The position numbers and the translations under genes are program-made. Under the pieces are notes generated by a model. The model was not told the DNA's origin, did no database searches, and saw only the letters and a list, made by a program, of their open reading frames with translations. DNA of 64,000 bases, taken from assembly GCA_027919835.1 (NCBI GenBank), contig JANVFP010000038.1, forward strand, positions 248,001 to 312,000, in the 5' to 3' direction. Below, piece after piece: positions 1 through 11,152 of this stretch (its first letter is position 1; every line of letters starts with the position of its first letter). The stretch comes from Lentinula raphanica. Lineage: Eukaryota; Basidiomycota; Agaricomycetes; Agaricales; Omphalotaceae.

Positions 1-141
1 CGCTACGTGGGCTTTGAAGAGTTTGTGTATGGGTCTTATCCGAGCTCCCAACGATGGGCCCCCCAAAGTTTCAATTCCGAGGGTACCCGGCGGCCCGGCC
101 AGGGCCAGGGAAGACGTTTGTACAATCCATATGGTCCGTAG
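1..141 (+). CDS. 3' end of a gene related to the secreted-type gene at 1196-2081 (partial)
   Basis: The window opens inside a reading frame that runs to a TAG at 139-141. Its first residues, VGFEEFVYGSYP, match the last residues of the next gene (VGLDDFVYASFP), so the two are tandem paralogues. This copy continues past the shared end with a tail of about 30 residues rich in Arg, Gly and Gln, ending NPYGP. Only about 46 codons are visible, so function, start and any signal peptide are outside the window. I do not recognise the family. Confidence 0.6.
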   Translation, partial: RYVGFEEFVYGSYPSSQRWAPQSFNSEGTRRPGQGQGRRLYNPYGP

Positions 142-720
142 TGCTGCAGACTGAGCCTCGGGTTACAAATGGAAGTCACGGAGTGATGCACGTCATGGGC
201 AAACAGGATTGGACGGGAGAAGCCGCCTGGCTGGCTTGGAGCACCGGAAACCTGGGATGGACAAGGTCTTGGAGGCGAAAGGCGATGATACTAGCGAGCT
301 GGGCGTGGAATCTCTTTGGGGGTAGGGAGATTGCGAGGAGATGAAATATGGCGGTGGAGAGTGATACAAAGGCGCATTCTACCTATTCTATCTCAATGGA
401 TCTAGATAGATCTAGATACGTGTACGAAAAACATGAACATAACCTCAACGCCTATATCTTCCGACGACGGACCAAGACGAACCTCTTCATGCCTTATCAT
501 CTTGGGACTGCGTGTCCATCACGATTCACAAATAAGATCCTCATGTTTCTGAGACTTTCTGGGGTTTCCGCCATTCGATCAGTTGAAGTAGGCTGAAGCC
601 TGAAAGAGCAGGATGAGACTGTTTGAGGGTGACTGTGCACTCATGCTTTGGGAGTTGTGCGACAGCCTGATGACAGATACAATTCATTCGCGAGTAAAAG
701 GCCTCATACTAGTCATATCG
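142..720. other. Intergenic, no gene seen
   Basis: Probable 3' flank of the partial gene. Short open frames here have no recognisable features. Bases 168-197 resemble 2953-2982 at the 5' end of the F-box gene on the other strand. Confidence 0.5.
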
Positions 721-808
721 GAGTCATGACGATATTTTTTTTTTTTTTTTTTGGAATTCTATAGGTAACCGCTAGCAAGTAAGACTAAGTACTAGAGTCA
801 TGACGATA
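721..808 (-). mobile_element. Short poly(A) retroinsertion flanked by 14-bp direct repeats
   Basis: A perfect 14-bp direct repeat, gagtcatgacgata, lies at 721-734 and 795-808. Between the copies are 18 T residues (735-752) and 42 bp of unique sequence (753-794). Read on the minus strand this is 42 nt followed by A18 and bounded by a target-site-like duplication, the signature of LINE-type target-primed retrotransposition of a short RNA. I do not recognise the source RNA. Confidence 0.6.
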
Positions 809-915
809 AGTGCTGATAAGCTGACAAGGGTCTATACGGGTGCGGGATGAATGGATAAACCCATCGACTCCCGTCGTTTGGCGGCGCCCTATAGCTCAAA
901 TAACTCGGAGCAACA

Positions 916-923
916 TATATAAG
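916..923 (+). promoter_or_regulatory. TATA box upstream of the 1196 gene
   Basis: TATATAAG lies about 275 bp before the ATG at 1196. It implies a start near 945-955 and a 5' leader of roughly 240 nt. Confidence 0.45.
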
Positions 924-1195
924 CCAGCTCGCCTCACGAACGATCCCCCAGTTTCTGGTAACCCTTCGAGTCAACGAGTTTTCTTTGCTGGTCAAAGGTC
1001 GAAATTTGTTGCTCCCTCTGTGCTCTCTCAACGCTCAACCGTCTAACTTCGCTATCCAACCTTGCAAAACTGCTTCCATCCCTCTATCCACCGAAAAACG
1101 TCTCTCACCAGCTTCTTCCCGAAATCCCAGCCAGTCCATCCTTCCGACATTACCACTTTTCTGAATCTCAACTCTTGCAAGTCTTCTTCCATCGA

Positions 1196-2081
1196 ATGCG
1201 CATCCCAATCCCCCCCTGTTCCCCGGCTTGCGTCCGATATGCCGGCGCTCTAGGCTTGCTCAGTCTTCTGGTAGCCACTGCGAGTTCTTTACCTCAAGGC
1301 CCAGCCGGGGGACTCGGAACTTCCGATGACCCACCGAACAAGCCGTCCCAGGGCTCAAACAGGTTGAGTTCCGACGTACGCAAGATAAATTCCAACCGAG
1401 ATGGGCTCAGAGATGTACGACAGAAAACAGTTAAAGAGGCATGTCCGACTTTCTTGATGTTACTTCTGAGAAGCCAAACTGATTTGTCCATAGCTCGCTA
1501 ATCACCAATACTTCACAATATCCGACTCCGCTCCTCCGGCCGGTGTAGAGAATATTGATGAGTCCTCTAGGAACCCGATCGTGATCGTGAAGTTCAAAGG
1601 CCCGTCTGACAACCCGCAGAATCGACCTCATCCACGACCCTACCCTGGCCTCGAACTCAGTACTGAGCATCTTATCACACCCGAGCTCGTTGCGTCTGCA
1701 TATATCAAGGCAAATTCTTTGCTCTTGATACACGCGGCGGCGGCTGGAAATTACCTGGAGATAACAAAGCCTTACTATGTTCGATTCGACAACATGGACA
1801 CGGCTGAGTCTCAGCAGTCGATAAAGGACGCTTACATGCACAACTTCGAGATAGACATATCTGTCGACACCGATTGGTGGCGGGCGACTAGAAAGGGAAA
1901 GGCAACGGTCGGAAGGTCGAAGGGCAAGTCTGGAAAGGCAATGATCGATGGGCAGGAGTTTCGGGAGCGTGTGGGACACTTTCTCTTTAAGTCTGTCGTT
2001 CATCTGTTTGGGCTTGAGACGTATTCGAACCAAGTAGGACTTGACGATTTTGTGTATGCGTCTTTCCCTAGAGAGAAGTAA
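1196..2081 (+). CDS. Secreted-type protein of unknown function (268 aa), paralogue of the upstream partial gene
   Basis: Two exons, 1196-1414 and 1494-2081, join in phase 0 (GAT|GTACGA ... CATAG|CTC). The N-terminus is a likely signal peptide: a short polar lead, then a hydrophobic stretch (about residues 15-28, GALGLLSLLVATASS) with a plausible cleavage site near SSLPQ. The first 90 residues after it are Pro/Gly/Ser-rich; the C-terminal two thirds looks globular, with a basic GRSKGKSGK patch and the final VGLDDFVY motif shared with the partial gene at 1-141. I do not recognise the domain. The exon join is inferred from frame and splice consensus. The in-frame TTG at 1175 is less likely because the signal peptide starts cleanly at the ATG. 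Confidence 0.6.
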
Positions 2082-2232
2082 TTTTGATTGGTTGACTACT
2101 AGTACACTACGCTTTATGACAGACTTTGTACACTGTATCTATCCCGAGCATTCGAGTTGATAAGTCATTATAGTCCAATTAATTCGCCATTCCTCTGCAG
2201 CTAAGTCAACTTCTTTCACAGCAGTGGAACCA

Positions 2233-2985
2233 CTATTTGCCTTTGTCAATCCTATAGTGATCAGTCGTCACACTGTCTTCATCGCACTTCAAAAAATCCA
2301 CTTTCGCCCCTAAACATACGAGCCCAGGAAAAGCGCGCGCTAAAGAGGAATTGAGCTGACGTATGTCGTGTAGCACGACATGATCCAGTTCGAGTGAAGT
2401 GACCTTAGGAAAGATACGGGAAAGAGTGGTAGAAATACGGATTTGTTTTTCCAAAGGAAATGTGGTCCAGTCTAGATTGAATAGACGGAGAGAGTGGATG
2501 TTGGTTCCGGAAGGGTTTGCAAGTTGTCTGAAGGTAGATAGAAAGAGATCAAATGGCATAGTATGATCTTCAGACAGTAGTGTCAGACTTCGTTTACTTT
2601 CAACGCAAGGTTGAAAATCGGTCGATCCGACAGTAGGGGTGTTACCGCAACCGATGGCGAGATGTTGGATATGCGAGAGGATGGTTGAGCTTGGATGTGT
2701 AAGGAGGTTTAAGAATTGCTTAGACTGCCGCGGACGACTAAGATGGATAGAGACTGATCTAAAAAGCCAGTGGCGAGTTCGAAGGATCCAGGATGAACAA
2801 ACCAAGGAGCATGAAGCGAGTGTTTTCGGATCGTCCGAAAGAAAGTCGATGATGAGCTCTACGAGTTCAAAAGGTATTGCGAGCGATGACATGAGCTGAT
2901 GTTTGGTATCCGAGCTTGAAGCTGGAGGAAGGTGTCTTTTATGAACAGCAGTAATGGAAGTCACGGAGCGAGGCACGTCATCCAT
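2233..2985 (-). CDS. F-box protein (short, 250 aa)
   Basis: A single open frame from ATG 2985 to a stop at 2233. Residues 34-75 form an F-box: IPFELVELIIDFLSDDP, then LASCSLVCSSW and a WLFRSVSIHL strand, the usual start of Agaricomycete F-box proteins. The remainder has leucine-rich strands (HSLRLFNLDW, KVTSLELDHVVLHD) typical of the degenerate LRR-like region. Family proteins usually run 350-600 residues, so this one is short, either truncated or with an unseen last exon. Such proteins link substrates to SCF ubiquitin ligases through Skp1. Translation could also begin at the internal Met just before SSLAIPFELVE. It is divergently arranged with ATM1. Confidence 0.75.
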   Translation of the reverse strand: MDDVPRSVTSITAVHKRHLPPASSSDTKHQLMSSLAIPFELVELIIDFLSDDPKTLASCSLVCSSWILRTRHWLFRSVSIHLSRPRQSKQFLNLLTHPSSTILSHIQHLAIGCGNTPTVGSTDFQPCVESKRSLTLLSEDHTMPFDLFLSTFRQLANPSGTNIHSLRLFNLDWTTFPLEKQIRISTTLSRIFPKVTSLELDHVVLHDIRQLNSSLARAFPGLVCLGAKVDFLKCDEDSVTTDHYRIDKGK

Positions 2986-3273
2986 CCCTAAAACCTCGAC
3001 ACTTCAAAGTTCACAGCATTACTTGGCCATGGGATCACAAGCTCCAAGCGCCTACTGTAAAGGTTTCTTCATTGAGTCCACAGGTTTGGTTATTGCAAAG
3101 ATCCGGGAATAGAGAGCCAAGACGCATACAAGCAGAAAGCGGTAACGGATGAAGATTTCCACAAACGCCCATCGAGTCAAATTCAAATGAGGACCTGCAT
3201 GGTTATCAGATAAGATATTTATTCAACCTTGATTCTTTACCACCACGACACAAAATCCCCTTTCCACCTCGCC

Positions 3274-5733
3274 ATGAGCGGCCTCGCTCGCCAAACCCTT
3301 CGAGTATCTGCTAGTTGTAGACCAATTCATCGCTGGCGTTCTTCACCTACTATCTTCCCTTTCTCCGCTACCCGAACACGATACCACCCAAGTATCACAG
3401 TTCAGATTGCCAGTCACCGATTCTTCAGGAATCTAGCTTCTGAGAATAATCTCAAGAAAGAAAACCAGAATGACCAAAACACGCACAATACTCAGGGAAA
3501 ACCTTTCACTCCGACATCAGATCCGCATTCCTCTAATCCTTTGGAGCCATCTCAAGTTACCGCTGCACAGGAACGTAGAAGCAATTGGAAGATAGTCAAG
3601 AATCTCATGGTCAATGTGTGGCCTAAGAATGACTGGAGAACGCGTGGAACGGTTATTCTCGGCTTCGTTTTCCTCATATCTGGCAAGGTATGCGTCGGGT
3701 CCCTAACTCAGTCGTGTTTGTGCTCAACTAGTCGCAGGTTCTCAACGTTCAAGTTCCTTTGTTCTTCAAACAAATCATTGACTCTTTGAACCTGCCTCTT
3801 GATCCATCATCGAGTGCGACGGTGTGGACAATTGCCGGAGCTACGATTCTTGGCTGTGAGCACATCACATCCCATCATTATGGCGAATCACAATTCAAAA
3901 CTTCCCTCTAGATGGAGCAGCGAGAATTGGGGCAACAGTATTTAGCGAACTCCTCAATGCGGTTTTCGCGAATATCGGGCAACGCGCTGTTCGAAAAGTG
4001 GCTCGAGAGACGTTTGAGCAGTTGTTGCATATGGACATGAAGTTTCATCTTGCACGGCAGACTGGTGGACTCACGCGTGCTATAGATCGCGGTACAAAGT
4101 ACGTTCACTCGTTGAGCAAATCCCGTTCCTCATCCTCCAACGACTCTTCCACAGAGGCATCACATTCCTCCTCCAGGCTATACTCTTTCGAATCGTTCCA
4201 ACTGCACTGGAAATATCCATGGTCTGCGGCATACTGACGTACAAGTTCGGCTGGGATTTCGCAGTCATCACTGCCGGCACCCTCGCTGCCTACGCCTGGT
4301 TCACCATCCGAACAACTTCATGGCGGACTCAATTCAGAAGGGATGCCAACAAAGCTGATCAACGTGCGGCTAGCTCCTCTGTGGATTCGTTGATCAACTT
4401 TGAGGCTGTCAAGGTTGGCATATACTTGACTGGTTATAGTTGCACAGGGCCTCATGCATTTCAGTGTCGCAGCACTTCAATAACGAGAAGTATGAAGTGG
4501 AGCAATACGATAAGCATTTGCGGGATTATGAGAAGTCTTCCGTGAAGATTACGACGTCGTTGGCGTTTCTCAACTCGGGACAGAATGTGATATTCTCCAG
4601 CGCGTTGACGATGACGATGTTGATGGCTGCTCAGGGTGTTGCTAATGGTGAGTGCAGGATATATCATCGATATTGAAGTTTTCAGTGCTCACATACAGTT
4701 TAGGTACAATGACGGTCGGGGATCTGGTCATGATCAACCAACTCATCTTCCAACTCTCTCTTCCTCTCAACTTCCTCGGCACGATCTATCGCGAACTCCA
4801 ACAAAACCTTCTCGACATGGAAGTCCTCTTCAAGCTACGCGAGGAAAATCCTCCTATCGAAGATTCGCCCGATGCCCAACCTCTCCATCTTCCTATAGAC
4901 TCCATCCGCTTCGAGAACGTCAATTTCGCGTATCATCCCTCTCGGCCCATCTTTACCAATCTCTCATTCACCATCCCCGCCGGCAAACGCGTTGCCTTCG
5001 TTGGTCCTTCTGGTTGTGGGAAGTCCACCATCCTCCGTCTGCTGTTTCGGTTCTATGAACCTACCTCCGGTCGGATCCTCCTCGGCTCACAGGATATATC
5101 TAAAATCCAACTAACGAGTCTACGTGAGGCGATTGGGGTGGTACCACAGGATACACCGCTGTTCCATGCAGATGTGATGCATAATGTGAGGTATGGGAAT
5201 TTAGGCAAGGGGGAAGAAGAGGCGGTTGAGGCTGCGAAGAAGGCGAATGTGCATGAGGCGATTGGGCGGCTGCCTGAGGGGTATAAGACGAAGGTTGGAG
5301 AGAGAGGGTTGATGATTAGTGGGGGCGAGAAGCAGAGGTTGGCAGTGGCTAGGGTGTTGTTAAAGGATCCTCCGATTCTGTTCTTCGATGAGGCTGTAAG
5401 TCGAAATTCATTGCTCTTTCGTGATCTCTGTCATGCTCATTGCTCATATATATCTATACATAGACTTCTGCCTTGGATGCGCACACTGAGGCAGAGCTCA
5501 TGAAGAACATCAGTACTGCCTTGCTACACAAATCACGCACGAGTATATTTATCGCTCATCGCCTCCGGACGGTCGTTGAAGCTGATCTGATTGTGGTGCT
5601 ACAAGATGGTTGTGTGGCAGAGCAAGGCACACATGAGGAGCTGTTGAGGAAAGGTGGTTTGTACTATAGAATGTGGATGCAGCAGCAGGCGGCTGCCGAG
5701 TTGCTTCAAGAGGAAGAGGAGGGTGTAAATTGA
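3274..5733 (+). CDS. ATM1: Mitochondrial ABC transporter ATM1 (ABCB7 type)
   Basis: Seven exons: 3274-3687, 3738-3855, 3912-4098, 4155-4413, 4473-4647, 4704-5395 and 5464-5733, giving 704 aa. The first 90 residues are Arg/Ser-rich without acidic residues, a mitochondrial presequence. A six-helix ABC membrane domain follows, with the family-typical [13 protein letters not shown] and [10 protein letters not shown] segments. The ATPase domain has Walker [10 protein letters not shown], signature [12 protein letters not shown], Walker B ILFFDEATSALD and the H-loop AHRL. ATM1 is a homodimeric half-transporter of the inner mitochondrial membrane that exports a glutathione-linked sulfur species needed for cytosolic iron-sulfur cluster assembly. 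All splice junctions restore conserved sequence in frame, and the copy looks intact. The 290-bp gap to the divergent F-box gene should hold its promoter. Confidence 0.95.
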
Positions 5734-6008
5734 GGCTGAAGATCAGTGTATTGTTATAGTACTAGCTAGTATTGCTGCTTGATGAATTGCTCACGCATCA
5801 TTCAACATTTGTTCTCTTTTTTAACGAGCGTCGAGGACCGAGGTGTCTGCCGAATCCAAGGCTGATGTTATCGGCACTCGGGAGAACTACGCCACAATTT
5901 ACGTAAGTCACAGCAAGCGCCCTTCGTCATTCCGTGAGAGAGTCAGAAACCGTTCTTTCGTTTCTCGCCCATCCATCACCATAAACTCTCTACTCGTCGT
6001 GCTCAGCG

Positions 6009-8395
6009 ATGACTAGAGAGCTTTCTCTACTTTCTTCCAAGACTCCGACTGCGATCGCCGCTGCCCCAAACTTGCATATTGCTCATGTGTAAGCCACACA
6101 GTTCAATCCTATGCTGGCCGTATCTGATGTTGACGTTGACCTTCACAGCCAACTTCGCGATCTGGTTATATGCCCACGGGAGAGAGGCTTGGTGAACTAT
6201 GTGACGCGAACTTCGGTTGTGGAGCAGGATTTGTATGCTCCTAGATCCGTGAGGCTCTACTCCTTGCACTTGCTGTCTTCCCACTAACGCAAGTTGTACA
6301 GACACCAAGGCCTCTATTTGACCTTTCATTCTTCCCCGCAAACCTTACCTCGCTAGAGGTCCTAGGCGGTACAGCAACGCTATTCGCAGCTGGCGGGCAA
6401 GATGCTGAATTACACCTCTCCTTACACCACCACTCCACGAGGCAACGCCGCACTGGTGCGATAGAGTGGAAGCTCGATGAGCGTTTGCAGGCATCAATCA
6501 ACAATTCTATCTTGCTAACATCGTTGAATCTCGGGAGATCGAACGAAAGTAGTCTTGAACCAAGGCTTGCTATAAGCAATAACGATTGCACAGTCAAGTT
6601 TTTCGACATTCCAATGGCTGTAAGAGGAGGCAATGCACCCAAGATAAGAAACGTGGGCTCTGTGCGGCTCAACGTTGCTGTTAACCACTGTATGTACGCT
6701 ATCATCACCTGCTTTGCGCTTAGACTATACCACATGCTAAACGATTACATTCAATAGCTTCAATATCCCCTGACGGAACTTGTCTTCTATCGGTAGGAGA
6801 CTCTTCCAAGGTCTTCCTTCACCGTATCCACGGCGGCGGTCAACTCTCCTTTTCGCCCATCGCCACTCTCACCATGCCACCTCCTGATAGGAACCTCCTA
6901 TCCCATTTCTCATCATCACTTTCTGCCTCGTTTAGTACATCTTTCTCTCGCGATGGTTCCAAGTATGCCGTTGCGTCTCAAGAAGGAGTTGTTTGTGTCT
7001 GGGATGTCCGGAGTACAAGGCCGCTGAAGGTGTATCAGACAGATAAATCGGAATCTTGGAACAGTTTTGGAAACGGATTGGCTAGTGGGTATCTATCAGA
7101 TGATCCGTATGAATGGACCAGAGGTCTTTCGAAGGCTCCTGGATGGAGTGCAAGGAACGTCAAATTTGGCAACGGTGGAGTGGATGGGTGTGGGAAGGAG
7201 ATCATGACTTTTACAGAGGTATGCTATTCTCGTTATACCTTCTCAGGTTTTTTCTCATTCGTGTTTCTGCTAGCACACTTCCAAATTGCATGTGATCGAT
7301 GCCCGAACATTTGAAACTGAGGAAATCATCCGGGTACCATCTACCCCTGCTCCCAAACCCCGAACATACACTTCAACAACCACACGGACGAGCTCTGTTA
7401 GGTACGGTCTGAATTCCCCTCGAACTACGCAGCCACGGAGCCGTTCAAGCTATGTCCGACCATATGAACGCCCTTCATCTAGTGCCCGTGCTCTGGCAGC
7501 TTCAATTGTCAACCCACACTCACGATCAATACCGGTCTCTGCCACATCACATCTGTCAAGCTCTAGCTCCCGGAGTGAACTCTCTGAACCGCCCTATGTT
7601 GTCCTTGCCTTGGAAGACACCTTCCGTATCCCGACCGGCAGATCTACTACAGACTCTCATGACACATCTGGCGGTTTTAGCAACAGTATCCGACCATGGC
7701 GGACTGGACGCGAGTTTGGCAGTTTTGGCTCCGAGGAGGATTCGCTGGTGGTTATTCCTCCGCTTGGAGACCGCGAGGTTGAGGATGATGTCCGGGCGCT
7801 TTTGGGGAGCCATGGGATACGCTCGAGGCGTGTTGCTGGCGTTGGTGTTGGTATAAGTGATCGTGGAGATGATTTTGATAGCCATGAGGACCGAAATCAC
7901 GATGCAAGGATGGATATCGACGATGATTTGGACGAGTATATCCACACGCCGGAGATCGAATGGGATTGTATCTCGTCCCATGTACCATCAAGAAGTTCTT
8001 CACCAGGCCCCACTATAACTCCCTCGCTATCTAACAACCGCTGGAGGCCGTGGTCCAGAACCGAAGCACTCGGGAGGGTTGGAGCTCGAATATCTGATCA
8101 CGCAGAAAGTGGAGATGGCGAGCATACAAATGAAGATGGTGTTGTTGTCGACGGTGGGAACGATGATGAAGGTGCCGATGCGGATGTGGATGACCCAGAC
8201 CAAGGTGATCTTTCTGGCGGATATGCTTGTGCTGCGAGCAATCTGAAGTACGACGCGGACTTGGATCTTGCCGGGACATGCTTCGATCCCACTGGCGGAT
8301 ATATCTACGCTGCGACAACGCAGGGTGTGATAGAGTGGAACGTGAGAGGGTCAGATAAGAGGTGGTGGTCGGATTCAGGCGATATGTGGTGCTGA
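6009..8395 (+). CDS. WD40-repeat protein with DUF2415-type segment
   Basis: Five exons: 6009-6088, 6149-6248, 6302-6689, 6758-7218 and 7274-8395, giving 716 aa. The N-terminal half has WD-like blades (LFAAGGQDAELHLS, LAISNNDCTVKFFDIP, SISPDGTCLLSVGDSSKVFLH, YAVASQEGVVCVWDVRS). A segment split by the last intron, GKEIMTFTEHTSKLHVIDAR, resembles the short conserved block I know as DUF2415 in fungal WD proteins. About 250 residues of Ser/Arg-rich and then Asp/Glu-rich low-complexity sequence follow, and a last blade (LDLAGTCFDPTGGYIYAATTQGVIEWNV). This looks like a scaffold; the precise role is unknown. Conservation of blade order is an inference. Confidence 0.8.
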
Positions 8396-8984
8396 ATCCT
8401 GGCTTACTCTCCCAGTTTCCAAGTTTTGTTTCGCGAGGCTGTTCCGAGTTGCTGGTCGATAATCAAGAGAGCCTTTCGAACGATTGAACGTCATCATCAT
8501 TTCCAAGGTTTTATTTTCACACTCACTCATTTCAGTTCTCTTGCACAAGGTCCTGCAATCTTTTTCTATCGACCACTATTTCTATCTCTCTGTGAAAGGA
8601 AAAACGTTTTTTTTCTCCACGTTGTATGTATATCCCTCGACCTCACTGTACCTTTTACATTGTACGTTCACACTATGTCTCTTGTTATGCGTCCGAGTTG
8701 GTCATTTTTATGGAATCGCTGCCATGTTGGACATTCCTCTCTCTTTTGTGATTGTATGTATATCATGTTGGGCATATATCTCATTGTAACACCAGTGTAT
8801 CTGCACGTAGCTTGTAAATATGTACTGTTTCAATGTTTGCCAAGGAACCTGGAAGGATTTGTCGAAAGTTGGTCAGCTTGAGCTAGAACAGGCCAGAACG
8901 AGGAAAAAGGCGCCCTAAGCGCTCGTATACCGCTTTGTTGTCAACTTCCATCAAATTCGTCTCGACTCTCGAGCATTGAGCAAG
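8396..8984. other. Intergenic: 3' flank of the WD gene and COQ4 promoter
   Basis: T-rich sequence follows the stop of the WD gene. A 151-codon frame at 8426-8881 is hydrophobic from T-richness only and carries no recognisable motif. I see nothing else. Confidence 0.5.
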
Positions 8985-9903
8985 ATGTCCCTACCTCGCA
9001 CACTCGCAAGGCTTTCTGCTGCTGCAAAACCTAATACCGCCTCCATGAAGACTCGACTGATAAACACAACGCCTGCATATCCAGGTCATATACCTCTCAA
9101 CTCATTCGAAAACGCGTTCTTGGCCGTAGGTTCAGCGGTGATGTCTCTACTGGATCCTTACAGAGCAGGTACGTAGGATTGGATGAAATGTTCTTCATGT
9201 CCTCATTGCCATAATACAGATCTCATAGCTGCTCTGGGAGAAACCACGGCTGGACCTGCACTTCCACGGTTAAGGGACATCATGCTTGCCAGTCCTGAAG
9301 GTAGACAAATATTGAAAGACCGACCTAGAATCAACACACAGACGGTTGATATGAATGCCCTGGCTCACCTTCCAGAAGGTACTTGGGGTCGTACCTACAA
9401 AACATGGTTGGAACGAACAGGTGTCACTCCGGATTCTAGAGAGCCCGTGAGCTTTTTCTCTGTCCATATTTCTCTCCTTTTCTCACTGTCGTCAAGGTTC
9501 ACTATGTTGATGATCCTGAACTAGCATACGTTATGCAACGATATCGCGAGTGCCACGACTTTTATCATAGCATCTGCAATTTCTCCGTCAACGTCGAATC
9601 AGAACTTGCCATCAAGTATTTTGAGTTCGCCAATCTTGGTCTTCCGCTAGCTGCTATATCCGCCATAGGTGGTCCTCTACGACTCAATGCGAAGAAACGC
9701 AGCATCTTATTTCGGAGTACGTTCCATGGGCGCTGAAGTATGGAAGTACTTCGCAGTGTTTGATTACTGTCTATTGGGAGAAGCGGTGGGAGCAGAACGT
9801 GGACGATTTGAGGACGGAGCTTGGGATTCGCGATTCTCCCGCAAGGTGGTCGAGGAAATCTTCGGCTACTGTTGAACCTTCTGCCGAATCTACCTCGACT
9901 TGA
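8985..9903 (+). CDS. COQ4: Ubiquinone biosynthesis protein COQ4, with apparent 1-nt frameshift
   Basis: Exons 8985-9168, 9220-9446 and 9497-9903. COQ4 is a mitochondrial inner-membrane protein of the coenzyme Q synthome that acts in tailoring of the quinone head. The N-terminus is basic, like a presequence. Exon 2 gives LIAALGETTAGPALPRLRD, and exon 3 has the diagnostic metal-binding motif HDFYH-x11-E followed by KYFEFANLGLPLAA. After RSILFR (codon ending 9715) the conserved EYVPWALKYG and VYWEKRWEQNVDDL continue in the -1 frame to a TGA at 9901-9903. One base is therefore missing at about 9713-9716. Read literally, the frame ends at 9736 and loses about 60 C-terminal residues. No intron can bridge the two frames. 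This is a real lesion or an assembly error. Confidence 0.88.
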
Positions 9904-10393
9904 TAATGAACATGTATGTCCTCCACAATTCATGAATGAATCCCATTTGTTTCTCTTCATTCGCTCATTCTCCTATTGGATTTTGGTTCATGGTTCCAGT
10001 GCTTCCTGTCTCCTTGGCTAATTCACCTCACCGACTCTCGTCTTATTCCGACACCATCCGATGCGTCAGGACTCATCTACCAATAGATTCTTCATGATCA
10101 CTGTTATCGGCCGATCGCAAACTCAGATTTCTCATACCCTCCGGCTCGACGAGCCAGTCGGTGGCACCCAAGGCAACTCTTCATGTGCTCCACCCTGACT
10201 TCTTGTTCTCGAACGTTGGGAAGAGAAATTGATAGCATTGACATTCAATAACTTTCTGCCAAAAAGACTCTCATCTTCCAGTATATGGAACCTTGTGACA
10301 CGCTGCATGTTCTGTTTTTCGAAAGGACTTTGTAGGTATCATGTTTCTGGAAATGTTGTGGAACGAACAAAGATTGCGAACCTGCCATCTAAC
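9904..10393. other. Intergenic between convergent genes, no gene seen
   Basis: Lies between the ends of COQ4 (plus) and the acidic unknown (minus). No frame with family-like features. Confidence 0.5.
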
Positions 10394-11044
10394 CTAATCT
10401 TTTTCTTTCATGCCGCCCCCATGGTCATGACACTCCTGGGTAAACTCGTGTGCTCGGATTTTCCGTGACTGTGCCCAACGTGCAAGTCTGGCAGGTACAC
10501 CTCTCGAACGACCTCTGTGCCTCCCTTCCTCCTCTTCCTCCACCTCGTCTTTGACATCTTCTCCCAAGATGATGTCGAGATCGGGTGTTTGTGATGATAA
10601 CTCAACGTCACGAGCCTCGTCGTCGTCTTCTTCAATCAAAGGCCAAAAGCTCGAGGGGTTTCGTTCTATATTCGGAAGGACTTCTTTCGGGCCATAGTGT
10701 GATGAGGCCTCGGATGTCTCGTCGTCACTGCTTTCACTTGCGTAACACGGTCGCTCTTCTTCCTCAAACGCACCGTAGAGGTCGTAGAACATCCCGTCTT
10801 CTTGTTCCTCGTATATCGGGTGAAGATGTTCGCCAGTAGAAAAGCTGTGGTCACAAGGCAAGGTTTCTGTCAGCGTCAAATTCAATTTCGCGAGCTTGTT
10901 ATACACCCACCTAGGTCCTTCCTCGGTCGTTTGTCTTTTGACAGAATTGTCAAAGTAGAATGAACTGAGGAGGTCCTCGATCTGAGAGTCATCCTGCTCG
11001 CCATTGGGACTGGTCTGAAGCGCTACTTCGACGTGCGGTTCCAT
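10394..11044 (-). CDS. Acidic protein of unknown function (216 aa)
   Basis: Open frame on the minus strand ending at 10394. I choose the ATG at 11044 (MEPHVEVALQ) because a TATA box at 11144-11152 sits about 100 bp upstream and so after the alternative ATG at 11266. The protein has two acidic blocks (YEEQEDGMFYDLYGAFEEEE; EDVKDEVEEEEEG), a Ser/Glu-rich middle and a basic C-terminal segment (RHRGRSRGVPARLARWAQ). No signal peptide or membrane segment is seen. I do not recognise the family. Starting at 11266 would give 290 aa with a hydrophobic His-rich lead that I consider untranslated. Confidence 0.55.
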   Translation of the reverse strand: MEPHVEVALQTSPNGEQDDSQIEDLLSSFYFDNSVKRQTTEEGPRWVYNKLAKLNLTLTETLPCDHSFSTGEHLHPIYEEQEDGMFYDLYGAFEEEERPCYASESSDDETSEASSHYGPKEVLPNIERNPSSFWPLIEEDDDEARDVELSSQTPDLDIILGEDVKDEVEEEEEGRHRGRSRGVPARLARWAQSRKIRAHEFTQECHDHGGGMKEKD

Positions 11045-11143
11045 CTCGAGATATTGTGGCGCAATTGTGGGGACGATATTCAATAGGTCTAGGCAGTGGC
11101 CACAGGTTAGAGCGTGCAAAGTGGGATTACAGAGGGGGGAGGA

Positions 11144-11152
11144 CCTTATATA
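11144..11152 (-). promoter_or_regulatory. TATA box for the acidic unknown gene
   Basis: TATATAAGG on the minus strand, about 100 bp before the ATG at 11044. It argues for that start and against the ATG at 11266. Confidence 0.5.

Noticed and set aside
8426..8881. 151-codon hydrophobic frame after the WD gene
   Set aside because: Hydrophobicity comes from T-rich 3' flank; no motif, promoter or splice support.
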